This document shows positions 26,991 through 35,086 of a stretch of 64,000 nucleotides of DNA, piece after piece; the first letter of the stretch is position 1, and each line of letters begins with the position of its first letter. The stretch comes from Martinezella hainanensis. Lineage in GTDB: Bacteria; Pseudomonadota; Alphaproteobacteria; Rhizobiales; Rhizobiaceae. The stretch lies in contig NZ_FMAC01000008.1 of the NCBI RefSeq assembly GCF_900094555.1, forward strand, positions 27,485 through 91,484. Direction: 5' to 3'. Made by a program: the position numbers and the translations under genes. The notes under the pieces are model-generated. The model was given only the letters and a program-made list of their open reading frames with translations. It was not told where the DNA came from and searched no databases.

Positions 26991-27356
26991 TTAGGCGGTT
27001 ACGCGCTCGATGGCATCGATCAGCTTGGCGGGATCGAACGGCTTGACGATCCAGCCGGTCGCACCGGCCTGGCGGGCACGGTTCTTCTTTTCCGCATCGC
27101 TTTCCGTCGTCAGAACGAGGATCGGGACGGCGCGGTATCTGTCGTTGCGGCGAACGCCCTCGATGAAGCCGAAGCCGTCAAGACGCGGCATGTTGATATC
27201 CGTGACGATGACGTCCGGATTGGCTTCTTCCAGGATCTCCAGGCCCTCGACACCGTCTTCGGCCTGAATGGTCTCGAAACCCGCATTGTTGAGAGTGACG
27301 AGAAGCATGTTTCGAATGGTCCGTGAATCATCCACGGTCAGCACTTTTTTCTTCAT
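26991..27356 (-). CDS. cheY1: Response regulator CheY1 (phosphate sink)
   Basis: Receiver-only protein of 121 aa with D9-D10, phospho-acceptor D53 (VIVTDINMPRLDGFGFIEG), T83/T84 and K105 in WIVKPFDP. Location between cheS and cheA matches S. meliloti cheY1, whose product drains phosphate from CheY2-P through CheA, assisted by CheS. The start overlaps the cheS stop by 4 bp. Confidence 0.93.
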   Translation of the reverse strand: MKKKVLTVDDSRTIRNMLLVTLNNAGFETIQAEDGVEGLEILEEANPDVIVTDINMPRLDGFGFIEGVRRNDRYRAVPILVLTTESDAEKKNRARQAGATGWIVKPFDPAKLIDAIERVTA

Positions 27357-27649
27357 TGCCGGATCTCCTTGGCAAGCAGATGGGAGATATCCACCCCGAT
27401 CACCTGCATCGTTTTTTGAAATGCATCCGACACCTTGGAGAAGGTGAAGGAGAGCTTGTCTTCATCCCAGGTCTTGGCGGCGGCCATGATGACCTGAACG
27501 CACAAGGTCCCGATCCTTTCGACGCCGGACGCATCGATCGCGACATTGCTGCCGCGCAATCCCATCAACGTGCCGCGAAGGGCCGAAGCCTCGTTGAGGT
27601 CCAGCACCGTGGCCAGACTGACTGTCTTTTCGCCTTTCCTGCTCCGCAT
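27353..27649 (-). CDS. cheS: CheS, STAS-domain chemotaxis protein
   Basis: From ATG 27649 (MRSRKGEKTVSLATVLD) the product is 98 aa, essentially one STAS-like domain: LNEASALRGTLMGLRGSNVA, IDASGVERIGTLCVQVIMAA, and a C-terminal helix (KTMQVIGVDISHLL). In S. meliloti the equivalent protein binds CheA and speeds removal of CheY1-P. A longer in-frame start at 27715 would run into icpA and is unlikely. It lies between icpA and cheY1. Confidence 0.85.
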   Translation of the reverse strand: MRSRKGEKTVSLATVLDLNEASALRGTLMGLRGSNVAIDASGVERIGTLCVQVIMAAAKTWDEDKLSFTFSKVSDAFQKTMQVIGVDISHLLAKEIRQ

Positions 27650-27711
27650 CGCTTCATTCCTTGTTGTCTGAAATCGGACCGGTCGGCCCGCATGTGCATG
27701 AAACTGAAAGA

Positions 27712-29376
27712 TCAATAGGCATTGCGCTCGCCTCCCGATGCGGTCCTGCGAAGCGGAAAGCCGAAATCGGCCAGGTCTGCTTCATCCCGCGCGAGGTTGA
27801 ATTCATCACGATCCGAAAGCTGTCGTTGCGGCGCGGCCTTGACCGAGGCTGCGTGACGCCGTTCGCGCTCGATGCGAAACTCGCGGATGGTCCGGCCAAG
27901 TTCGACGACGACGGTCTGCAGGTGATCGGCACCTTCTTCGGAGCGGTTGGCCTCGCTCCCGGCGGCAGCCGCACGTTCGCTGTAGCCGCCGATATCTGAT
28001 GTCAGTGTCTTGAGGCCTGCGACCTGCTCATCGCTCGCCGCCGCAATTCCGGAAATGGCGTCGTTGATATCCGTCACCTGGCGCACGATGCTGCCGATCG
28101 CATCCTGGGTGCGGCCGACCATCTGGACGCCGGCGTCGACCTGCGCCTTGGTGCCTGTCACCAGCACCTTGATCTCACGCGCCGCATCGGCGGACCGTTG
28201 CGCAAGCGCGCGAACCTCCTGCGCGACGACGGCAAAACCGCGGCCGCTGTCGCCGGCGCGGGCCGCCTCAATACCGGCATTCAGCGCGAGAAGGTTGGTC
28301 TGGAATGCAATCTCATCGATGACGCCGATGATCTGGCCGATCTTTTCGGCCGATGTCTCGATATCGGCCATGGCTGAAATCGCCTGGCCAACGATCCTGC
28401 CGCTGTCTTCCGCCGCCACGCGGGTCGATGCCGTCACACGCTCGGCGGAGCGGGTATTGGCTGCATTGCCGCGTACCTGTTCGGCAAGCTCTGCGAGCTG
28501 CTTTGCAGAGGCCGCAAGCCCTCGCGACTGTTCGGACGAATTCTCCGCAAGGGATTTCGAGGCGCGCGCGATGGCATCGGCCGTCGACTGAGCCGCCAGC
28601 ACGCCGCCGGAGAGAGCCGAAAACTGCTGCTGGATATCGGCAAGCGCCACATTCAAGGCTTCCGCGACCTCGACGTAAGCCTCGGGACAATCGGTCGTCA
28701 TCCGGGTCGTCAGATCGCGATCGGCAAGACCATTGGCGAGATCGGCGATGAAGGATGCCGCTTCGGCGCGATCGGCAATCCGCTGCTCGGAGAGCGCACG
28801 CTGATGGCCGACCCGCAATTCGTTGAAGCGCAGCGATACGGCAATCTCGACATCGACCATGACGAGGCGCACGACCGCAGTCACGAGTTCGCTGAGTTCG
28901 CGGGCGCGACGCCTGGCTCCCGGCAGAATGGCGCGGCCGCCCATCTCATCGAGAAGGCCAGAAAGAAGATGCTCCAGCATGACGCCATGGCCCGCGACAT
29001 GCCAGCGCGGATCGAGGCCCATCTTGCTCTCGCTATCGGAGAGTACCTTGACGCGCTCGGCATAGAGACTGTCGAAGCGCGCATCCGTCAGCACGCCCCA
29101 GTGCGAGGACTGCAGATCCTGGAGCCGTTCGAACTGGCTTTCGCTCGAAAAATTTCGGGAAGCGTCCGGAAAGGTCTGGAGGCGGTGGAAAAGGTCGCGA
29201 AGGCCGGCTTTGAGATGCGTCTCGAGCATCGGCCGGTTGCGGCGCAGGGTTTCGCATTGCCCGGCGTCGAGACCAGCAAAACGCAAGCGATCGCGAAGGC
29301 TGCCAGCCTGCGCCCTGCCTGCCTGATCTGACGGCGTATCCTGCGCCAAAGTCGCCCCTGCCGAACTGCCGGGCAT
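27712..29376 (-). CDS. icpA: Soluble globin-coupled-type chemoreceptor IcpA
   Basis: A cytosolic methyl-accepting chemotaxis protein. The N terminus (about residues 25-180 from ATG 29376) resembles the protoglobin sensor domain of HemAT-type receptors (LRFAGLDAGQCETLRRNRPM, KMGLDPRWHVAGHGVMLEHL). Next comes a linker, then a signalling domain with the hairpin tip EIAFQTNLLALNAGIEAARA followed by GRGFAVVAQEVRALAQRSA. There is no C-terminal NWETF-type pentapeptide and no convincing membrane anchor. By alignment with the HxxIGL motif of HemAT, the haem-ligating histidine position is Glu116 here. The start is uncertain: ATG 29376 gives 554 aa; ATG 29487 or TTG 29490 would add about 37 residues. 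First gene of the chemotaxis operon. Confidence 0.88.
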   Translation of the reverse strand: MPGSSAGATLAQDTPSDQAGRAQAGSLRDRLRFAGLDAGQCETLRRNRPMLETHLKAGLRDLFHRLQTFPDASRNFSSESQFERLQDLQSSHWGVLTDARFDSLYAERVKVLSDSESKMGLDPRWHVAGHGVMLEHLLSGLLDEMGGRAILPGARRRARELSELVTAVVRLVMVDVEIAVSLRFNELRVGHQRALSEQRIADRAEAASFIADLANGLADRDLTTRMTTDCPEAYVEVAEALNVALADIQQQFSALSGGVLAAQSTADAIARASKSLAENSSEQSRGLAASAKQLAELAEQVRGNAANTRSAERVTASTRVAAEDSGRIVGQAISAMADIETSAEKIGQIIGVIDEIAFQTNLLALNAGIEAARAGDSGRGFAVVAQEVRALAQRSADAAREIKVLVTGTKAQVDAGVQMVGRTQDAIGSIVRQVTDINDAISGIAAASDEQVAGLKTLTSDIGGYSERAAAAGSEANRSEEGADHLQTVVVELGRTIREFRIERERRHAASVKAAPQRQLSDRDEFNLARDEADLADFGFPLRRTASGGERNAY

Positions 29377-29487
29377 CCAAGCGCCGGCGAAACCGCTGAT
29401 GATCCACGCCAGGCGCAATGAGGAGGCGAGAAAAGGCAGCCGTCGCCGTCGATCAGCTGATCGAGGCACCGAAGCTCGCTCGTTCAT

Positions 29488-29798
29488 CAAAGTCTGTTGC
29501 GGACCTGTTTGATGACATGGATACCGGATCGGACCCGGTACGACGGGGCGGCTTCATGCCTGGTGAGAACGAGTCACAATTTTCCCATTCCGACGTTCAG
29601 GCTCAATATTTATGGTTAATTCCTTGCCCGAAGGTTAATGACGGAAGAAGGCGCACTCAACAGTATTTCGCCCTAAATTAGGTATTACTTTCAGATATGC
29701 TTTTTCGACCGGTAAAGACGCTGATCGCAAGTCACAAGCAAGCTTCATCCCTTACTACCCAAGGGATAGACAGTTTCGATGTCGCTACGGAGAGAGCA
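29488..29798. other. Upstream region of the chemotaxis operon
   Basis: About 310 bp between icpA and a divergent short membrane-protein gene; it should carry the icpA-fliF operon promoter. Two direct GGTTAAT repeats lie at 29614-29620 and 29633-29639 (19-bp period), which are CtrA-like half-sites in sequence but not in the usual 11-bp spacing. I see no gene and no clear hairpin. Confidence 0.4.
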
Positions 29799-29912
29799 AT
29801 GATTGTTCTTGGTTTGACCGCCTCGCTGATGGCCAGCCTGACGCTTGTGGCCTTCATGCTTCTGTCCCGCCTCGAAGAGGCGCGCGGCAAAGCTACCCCT
29901 CGCATCCTCTAG
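29799..29912 (+). CDS. Small single-pass membrane protein, 37 aa
   Basis: ATG 29799 is preceded by a strong GGAGAGAG site six bases or fewer upstream and opens a 37-residue frame that is almost entirely one membrane helix (MIVLGLTASLMASLTLVAFM) with a basic, polar C-terminal tail. The frame stays open upstream to 29697, but the ribosome binding site favours the short form. No family is recognised. It lies between the divergent chemotaxis operon and a membrane glycosyltransferase. Its reality rests on the Shine-Dalgarno sequence and hydrophobic content alone. Confidence 0.42.
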   Translation: MIVLGLTASLMASLTLVAFMLLSRLEEARGKATPRIL

Positions 29913-30070
29913 GCAAAACGGTAACGGACGTCTCAGATCCAAAATCGGACATATGGCACTTCGTGGCCATGACGGCGAGCGCTGCTATTCTTGCAGATGG
30001 CGGGGAGCTAGCTTTGGCCTCAATAGTTCCGTATTAAGCCTCACGATCAGGCACCGAGACCCATCCTTTA

Positions 30071-31597
30071 ATGCTCGACACGACCCATTCCCGAACAAAC
30101 GCCCAGAAACTTTCGCTGGGGCTCGCCCTTGCGATCATCTTCGGAGTGACGCTCTGGCGCGTCCTCATGTTGCTTCTCAACAGGACGGATCTCTTCGTCG
30201 ACGAGGCGCAATATTGGTTCTGGGGCCAGAATCTGGATTTCGGCTATTATTCCAAGCCGCCGATGATTGCCTGGGTCATCCGCTTCTTCAATGCGATCTC
30301 CGGTTCGGACTCGACCTTCTGGATCCGCATATCGGCGCCGCTCTTCCATCTCGCCACCGCTCTGATGCTGATGTCCACGACGCGGCGATTGATTGACGAC
30401 GAGACCGGACGCGAGATCGCACCATGGGTCGGCGTCATCTTCATCACCCTGCCGGCCGCCTCGCTCTCGGCCGTGCTGGTATCGACCGATACGATCCAGA
30501 TCCTGTTCGTGACGATCGCCATCTGGGCCTTTGTAGGCCTGACCAAGCGCTCCTCGGCGCTCGAAGCCATCATCTTGGGCGCCAGCCTCGGCATCGCCTT
30601 CCTGACGAAATATTCGGTGCTCTTCCTTCTGCCGGGTGTGGGCATTGCCATGCTGACGATGCGTTCGGCGCGCATCGCCTGGCGGGATGTCGCCATTGCC
30701 GCCATTGTCGGCGCCATCGTCGTTTCCCCCAATCTCTGGTGGAACCTCACCCACGATGCGACGACCATAAAGCACACCGAAAATATTGCCCAATGGAGCA
30801 AGAGCGGCGGCGGCAATAGTCTGCTGAAGCACATACTCAACGGGCTCAGCTTCTTCGGCGCGCAGTTCGGCGTTGTCGGTCCGGTGGTCTTCTATGCGCT
30901 TTTGTGGGCGACGTGGCGGCTCATCCTTGGGCAGAGCGACGACCGGGAAAAACTGCTGTTCTGGCTATCGGTGCCTGTCGTGGCGCTGATCACGCTGCAG
31001 GCCTTCCTCGCCAAGGCCTATGCCAACTGGGCAGTCTCGGCCTATGCCGCCGGCACCATTCTCGCCGTCTGGCTGCTCTATCGCCTGACGAAAAAGGGGC
31101 TGAACACCTCGCTGATCATCGGCGCCGTCGTCGCCTTCGTGATCCCGGTGCTGACGGTCTTTGCCTATGACATCAAGCTGCCGAACGGCGACCTCGTCAT
31201 GAAGCGCTATGTCGGCCGCAGCGTCATCAGCGAGGAAATCGCCAATATCGCCACGGAGGCGAAACTGACTGACATCGTCGCCCAGGACCGAGATATCCTC
31301 GCCGATCTCTATTACACGCTGAAGGGCAAGCCGTTCCGCATCTATGCCCGCCATTTCGGCGGCTTCCCGGCAAACTATTACGAGCAGGATTTCTCACTGC
31401 CAGCCAGTGTGACCGGCCCGGTCTTGTTCGTCGACAACGATCCGATCGAGTGCCCGGAAGGCCAGGCTGAGCTCATCAAGAGCTGGTCGCCTCCCTATGG
31501 CGAGATGAAAGGCAAGACGCTTTACGCCTATCGCGTTCCGGCATCCTGCCTGGCGCCCAAGTCGTCAGCCGCCGGAACGGGAGCTACGGAAAATTAA
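30071..31597 (+). CDS. Membrane glycosyltransferase, PMT/ArnT-like (GT39/GT83 type)
   Basis: A 508-aa polytopic membrane protein with the acidic motif of lipid-phosphate-sugar transferases after the first membrane segment (RTDLFVDEAQYWFWGQNLDF, where the DEA acidic pair is the expected catalytic site) and YYSKPPMIAWVIRF. About ten further hydrophobic segments and a C-terminal soluble tail follow. Such enzymes move sugars from polyprenyl-phosphate donors to lipid A, LPS core or proteins on the periplasmic face. In rhizobia related enzymes act on LPS. The acceptor cannot be read from the sequence. It appears monocistronic. Confidence 0.85.
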   Translation: MLDTTHSRTNAQKLSLGLALAIIFGVTLWRVLMLLLNRTDLFVDEAQYWFWGQNLDFGYYSKPPMIAWVIRFFNAISGSDSTFWIRISAPLFHLATALMLMSTTRRLIDDETGREIAPWVGVIFITLPAASLSAVLVSTDTIQILFVTIAIWAFVGLTKRSSALEAIILGASLGIAFLTKYSVLFLLPGVGIAMLTMRSARIAWRDVAIAAIVGAIVVSPNLWWNLTHDATTIKHTENIAQWSKSGGGNSLLKHILNGLSFFGAQFGVVGPVVFYALLWATWRLILGQSDDREKLLFWLSVPVVALITLQAFLAKAYANWAVSAYAAGTILAVWLLYRLTKKGLNTSLIIGAVVAFVIPVLTVFAYDIKLPNGDLVMKRYVGRSVISEEIANIATEAKLTDIVAQDRDILADLYYTLKGKPFRIYARHFGGFPANYYEQDFSLPASVTGPVLFVDNDPIECPEGQAELIKSWSPPYGEMKGKTLYAYRVPASCLAPKSSAAGTGATEN

Positions 31598-31669
31598 GAA
31601 ATCGGGCCGGGACTGTTGACCGGCTCGTACAACTGCATCATGACAGGCCGCCGTAGTGCTTTTAATCTG

Positions 31670-31713
31670 CTGCATAATTCCTTAAATCGACATCGATCTA
31701 AGGAATTATGCAG
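31670..31713. repeat. 44-bp near-perfect palindrome (dispersed-type intergenic element)
   Basis: Arms of 21 bp at 31670-31690 and 31693-31713, each containing TGCATAATTCCTTA, with a 2-bp spacer and a single mismatch. It lies between the stop of the glycosyltransferase and the next gene. I recall very similar palindromes scattered between genes in Rhizobium and Agrobacterium genomes, so it is probably a repeat family or conserved regulatory/RNA hairpin rather than a simple terminator, since no T-tract follows. Confidence 0.75.
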
Positions 31714-31794
31714 TGGGAAGACGCAAGGCCTGCTGATATCATGACCGAACCGTCGGCGTTCGCGCCGGCAGAGGAATAAAGGCATTTTCGACCG

Positions 31795-32214
31795 TTGAAC
31801 CCGTTCGAATTCGGCGCTGCCGACAGCGAAGATAAAGACAACAGGACGCACCGCGCCGGAGCGCGCGTGATCGCCTCGCTGTTCGTCGCGTTCTTCGCCT
31901 ATATCGGACTGGCGCTCGGCGGCGGCATCAATGTTGCCACGCGTGCCGATGCGGACGCACTCGCCTCGGGCAAGGACAGCCAGCCGCTCTATCTTTCGCT
32001 GCGCGATCCGGTGCGCGGCATCGTCGTCGTTGATCGTCTGGCGACACCCAAGGCCACATGGCACGACATGGGGCCTGCAACGCTTGCCGCCCTTCCCTCT
32101 CTCGGATATCCGGCAACGCCCTGGCAGCCGAGTCACCCAGACAATACAGCGCGGCTCGAATCTCTCGCTTTCCGCGCCTATCTCGCACGCGCGCCTCCAG
32201 GCGTGCTCGCCTAA
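31795..32214 (+). CDS. Hypothetical membrane-anchored protein
   Basis: No family recognised. With a TTG start at 31795 the product is 139 aa: an acidic/basic N terminus (MNPFEFGAADSEDKDNRTHR), one membrane segment or uncleaved signal (VIASLFVAFFAYIGLALGGG, about residues 25-45), and a polar C-terminal region with SLRDPVRGIVVVDRLATPKA. GAGGAA lies about 20 bases before the TTG, which is far, so the start is doubtful. It precedes secDF by about 90 bp and could share its transcript. Codon use looks like the neighbours. Confidence 0.5.
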   Translation: MNPFEFGAADSEDKDNRTHRAGARVIASLFVAFFAYIGLALGGGINVATRADADALASGKDSQPLYLSLRDPVRGIVVVDRLATPKATWHDMGPATLAALPSLGYPATPWQPSHPDNTARLESLAFRAYLARAPPGVLA

Positions 32215-32307
32215 GCGGTTGGCGCAGACGCGCCGCATTTCCGACCAGATCTCAAGTCCGCCTGCGGCCAGACCCTCGGCACAAGCCTATTTTCAAGGAT
32301 AATACCC

Positions 32308-34863
32308 ATGCGTACCTCACCATGGCTCGTGACACTCTATACAGTGATCATCGTCATCGGCTTTCTGATCGCTCTGCCGAATGCGCTGTCGCCGTCGGTT
32401 CTGAGCAAAATCCCGTCCTGGCTGCCGCATAGCCAGGTGTCTCTCGGCCTCGACCTTCGCGGCGGCTCCTATCTCGTCCTCGAAGTCGACGAGAAGGACC
32501 TGACGAACGGCCGGCTGCAATCGCTGCAGCAGGACGCACGTCGCGTGCTGCGCGACAAGAACATTCAGACCCGCTCGGTCGTCCGCAACGGCGACCAGAT
32601 CGTCGTGACGCTCAACGATGCCTCGCAGAGCGGTGACGCGGTGACGCAGCTGCAGACGCTGGCCAACACGATCACGTCGGGTCTCTCGGCCGGCCAGTCC
32701 GATCTCACCATCAAGCCGAATGGCGCAACGATCGCCATGTCTTTCTCGCAGGCAGGCATTTCGGCCAACGTCGATTCCGCCGTCCAGCAGAGCCTTGAAG
32801 TCATCCGCAAGCGCGTCGACCAGGTGGGCGTCGCCGAGCCGACCATCCAGCGCGTCGGACCGAACCGCGTTCTCGTCCAGCTTCCGGGTGCACAGGACCC
32901 GTCGCACCTGCGCGAACTTCTCGGCTCGACCGCGAAGATGTCCTTCCACCTGCTCGCCGACAATGTCGATCCGAACAATCCCGGCCCCGGCGTCACCATC
33001 CTCAAGGACGAGCAGGGCAACAGCTATCCGGTTCTCGACCGCATCGAACTGTCCGGCGACCGTCTGACGGACGCTCGCGTCAGCTTCGATCCGAATACGC
33101 ATGAGCCGCTCGTCACCTTCCGCTTCGACAGCGCGGGTGCTAACCGCTTTGCTGAAATCACCCGCGAAAACGTCGGCAAGCCCTTTGCCATCGTCCTCGA
33201 CAACAAGGTTCTGAGCGCGCCGAACATCCGCGAGCCGATCACCGGCGGTTCGGGCCAGATCTCCGGCAACTTCACCGCCGACAGCGCCACCACGCTTGCA
33301 GCGCTGCTGCGCGCCGGCGCTCTGCCGGCGAAGCTCACCGTCATCGAAGAGCGCACCGTCGGCGCCGACCTCGGCAGCGACGCGATCCAGAAGGGTATCT
33401 ACAGCGGCCTGATCGGCTTCGTCCTGGTTGCCGCCTTCATCTTCGTACTCTACGGCGCCTGGGGTATCCTCGCGAATGTCGCACTGCTCATCCACACGGT
33501 CCTGACCTTCTCGGCCCTGACGCTGGTCGGCGCCACGCTGACGCTGCCCGGCATCGCCGGTGTCGTCCTCGGTATCGGCCTCGCGGTTGATGCCAACGTT
33601 CTCATCAACGAGCGCATCCGCGAAGAAACCCGCAAGGGTCGCGGCGCCTTCGCCGCCATCGATAACGGCTTCAAGAAGGCTTATTCGACGATTATCGACG
33701 GCAACATGACGGCCCTGATCGCCGCCGCCATCCTGTTCTACTTCGGCTCCGGCCCGGTTCGCGGCTTTGCCGTGACCATGGGTCTCGGCCTCATTATCTC
33801 GATGTTCACCTCCGTCGCCTTCGTGCGCGTCGTGATGATCGCCATCACCCGCCGCCGCAAGCTGAAGGTGATCAACATCAGGCCGCTGATTCCCTTCAGC
33901 CCCTATGACAAGCACATCCAGTTCATGAAGGCCCGCTTCTTTGGCATCACCGTCTCGGCGATCCTGTCGATCGCCTCGGTGGTCCTGTTCATCCATCCGG
34001 GCCTCAACTACGGCGTCGATTTCCGCGGCGGCATCCAGATGTCGGTCAAGACCAAGGATGCGGCCGACCTGGCGACGTTCCGCGAGGGCCTGAACACGCT
34101 CGGCCTCGGCGAAATCGCACTGCAGTCCTTCGGCGACAACAACAGCCTTCTTGTCCGCGCCCAGCGCCAGGACGGCGGCGAAGAGGCGCAGACGGCCGCC
34201 GTGACGAAGCTCAAGGCAGAGATCGTCAAGATCGACCCAAGCGCGACCATCGAGGGCACCGATGTCATCGGTCCGAAGGTCTCGGGTGAGCTTGCCTGGG
34301 CCGGCATCCTGTCGGTCGTGATCGCCAGCCTGGCGATGCTCGTCTACATCTGGGTGCGGTTCGAATGGCCGTTCGCGGTCGGCGCCATCGTCACTCTGGT
34401 ACTCGACGTCACCAAGGCGATCGGCTTCTTTGCGATCACCGGCCTGGATTTCAACCTGACGGCCATCGCCGCGATCCTGACGCTTGTGGGATATTCGGTG
34501 AACGACAAGGTCGTGGTCTATGACCGCATGCGTGAAAACATGCGGCTCTACAAGTCGATGCCCCTGCGAGAGATCATCGACAAGTCGATCAACGAGACCC
34601 TGGCGCGAAGCCTCTACACCAACGCCACCGCCTTCCTGGCGCTGGTGCCGATGGCGATCTGGGGCGGCAGCGCCGTCTCCAGCTTCGCGATCCCGATGGT
34701 GTTCGGCATCCTCGTCGCAGGCGCCTCGTCGGTCTTCATCGCCGCGCCGATCCTGCTGTTCCTCGGCGACTGGCGTCGCCGCCATGCCAAGCCGGCTGCC
34801 AACGATGCGAAGTCGGCGGACGACAAGTCCAGCAAGGACAAGCAGATTCCTGCAGCCGAATAA
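32308..34863 (+). CDS. secDF: Fused protein translocase subunit SecDF
   Basis: SecD and SecF help drive late steps of Sec translocation using the proton gradient. Here they are one 851-aa protein. The SecD half (about 1-530) has membrane segment 1, the motif SLGLDLRGGSYLVLEVD, periplasmic P1 domain, and GIAGVVLGIGLAVDANVLIN before INERIREE. The SecF half (from about 540) has NYGVDFRGGIQMSVKTKD and ILTLVGYSVNDKVVVYDRM with a C-terminal segment. Twelve membrane segments are expected. The gene ends with a Lys/Asp-rich tail. yajC is not adjacent in the window. Confidence 0.97.
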   Translation: MRTSPWLVTLYTVIIVIGFLIALPNALSPSVLSKIPSWLPHSQVSLGLDLRGGSYLVLEVDEKDLTNGRLQSLQQDARRVLRDKNIQTRSVVRNGDQIVVTLNDASQSGDAVTQLQTLANTITSGLSAGQSDLTIKPNGATIAMSFSQAGISANVDSAVQQSLEVIRKRVDQVGVAEPTIQRVGPNRVLVQLPGAQDPSHLRELLGSTAKMSFHLLADNVDPNNPGPGVTILKDEQGNSYPVLDRIELSGDRLTDARVSFDPNTHEPLVTFRFDSAGANRFAEITRENVGKPFAIVLDNKVLSAPNIREPITGGSGQISGNFTADSATTLAALLRAGALPAKLTVIEERTVGADLGSDAIQKGIYSGLIGFVLVAAFIFVLYGAWGILANVALLIHTVLTFSALTLVGATLTLPGIAGVVLGIGLAVDANVLINERIREETRKGRGAFAAIDNGFKKAYSTIIDGNMTALIAAAILFYFGSGPVRGFAVTMGLGLIISMFTSVAFVRVVMIAITRRRKLKVINIRPLIPFSPYDKHIQFMKARFFGITVSAILSIASVVLFIHPGLNYGVDFRGGIQMSVKTKDAADLATFREGLNTLGLGEIALQSFGDNNSLLVRAQRQDGGEEAQTAAVTKLKAEIVKIDPSATIEGTDVIGPKVSGELAWAGILSVVIASLAMLVYIWVRFEWPFAVGAIVTLVLDVTKAIGFFAITGLDFNLTAIAAILTLVGYSVNDKVVVYDRMRENMRLYKSMPLREIIDKSINETLARSLYTNATAFLALVPMAIWGGSAVSSFAIPMVFGILVAGASSVFIAAPILLFLGDWRRRHAKPAANDAKSADDKSSKDKQIPAAE

Positions 34864-34882
34864 GCGGTAAACATTCGAAAAA

Positions 34883-34907
34883 GACATGCCCGGAGGCCGG
34901 GCATGTC
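34883..34907. terminator. Hairpin between secDF and the SMP-30 family gene
   Basis: GACATGCCCGG at 34883-34893 pairs perfectly with CCGGGCATGTC at 34897-34907 around an AGG loop. The plus strand lacks a T-run after it; the minus strand has CTTTTTCG, so it may mainly stop transcripts from the convergent SMP-30 gene, or act in both directions. Confidence 0.65.
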
Positions 34908-34984
34908 CGCCAGCCGAACAAAGCATATAGCGATTTTGCGAGATAGGCGCCGAGACGCGGATCCGTCGGGTCGCAAAGCGACTC

Positions 34985-35086
34985 AAAGCGCGTCGCGATC
35001 TTTCAGATTCGCTTTTCGCGCTTTAGGTCTTTGATTTTGCGCATGTCGTCATCGCAAAACCGCTGCACACTTTTGCGCGACATGCT
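34985..35086. repeat. RIME-like intergenic mosaic element with two palindromes
   Basis: Two consecutive palindromes: AAAGCGCG at 34985-34992 with CGCGCTTT at 35017-35024, and GCATGTCG at 35041-35048 with CGACATGC at 35078-35085, the latter with a second inner pair CGCAAAA/TTTTGCG (35053-35059, 35071-35077). This layout and sequence fit the Rhizobium-specific intergenic mosaic elements (RIME1-like) as I know them. The element ends directly against the stop codon of the SMP-30 gene. Confidence 0.7.

Noticed and set aside
29614..29639. Two GGTTAAT repeats as a CtrA site upstream of icpA
   Set aside because: The half-sites are 19 bp apart rather than the 11-bp period of known CtrA boxes, so I kept them only as a remark.
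32317..34986. 889-codon minus-strand frame opposite secDF
   Set aside because: Antisense of a gene with intact SecD and SecF motifs; composition is the mirror of the real gene and rich in Asp, Arg and Gly.
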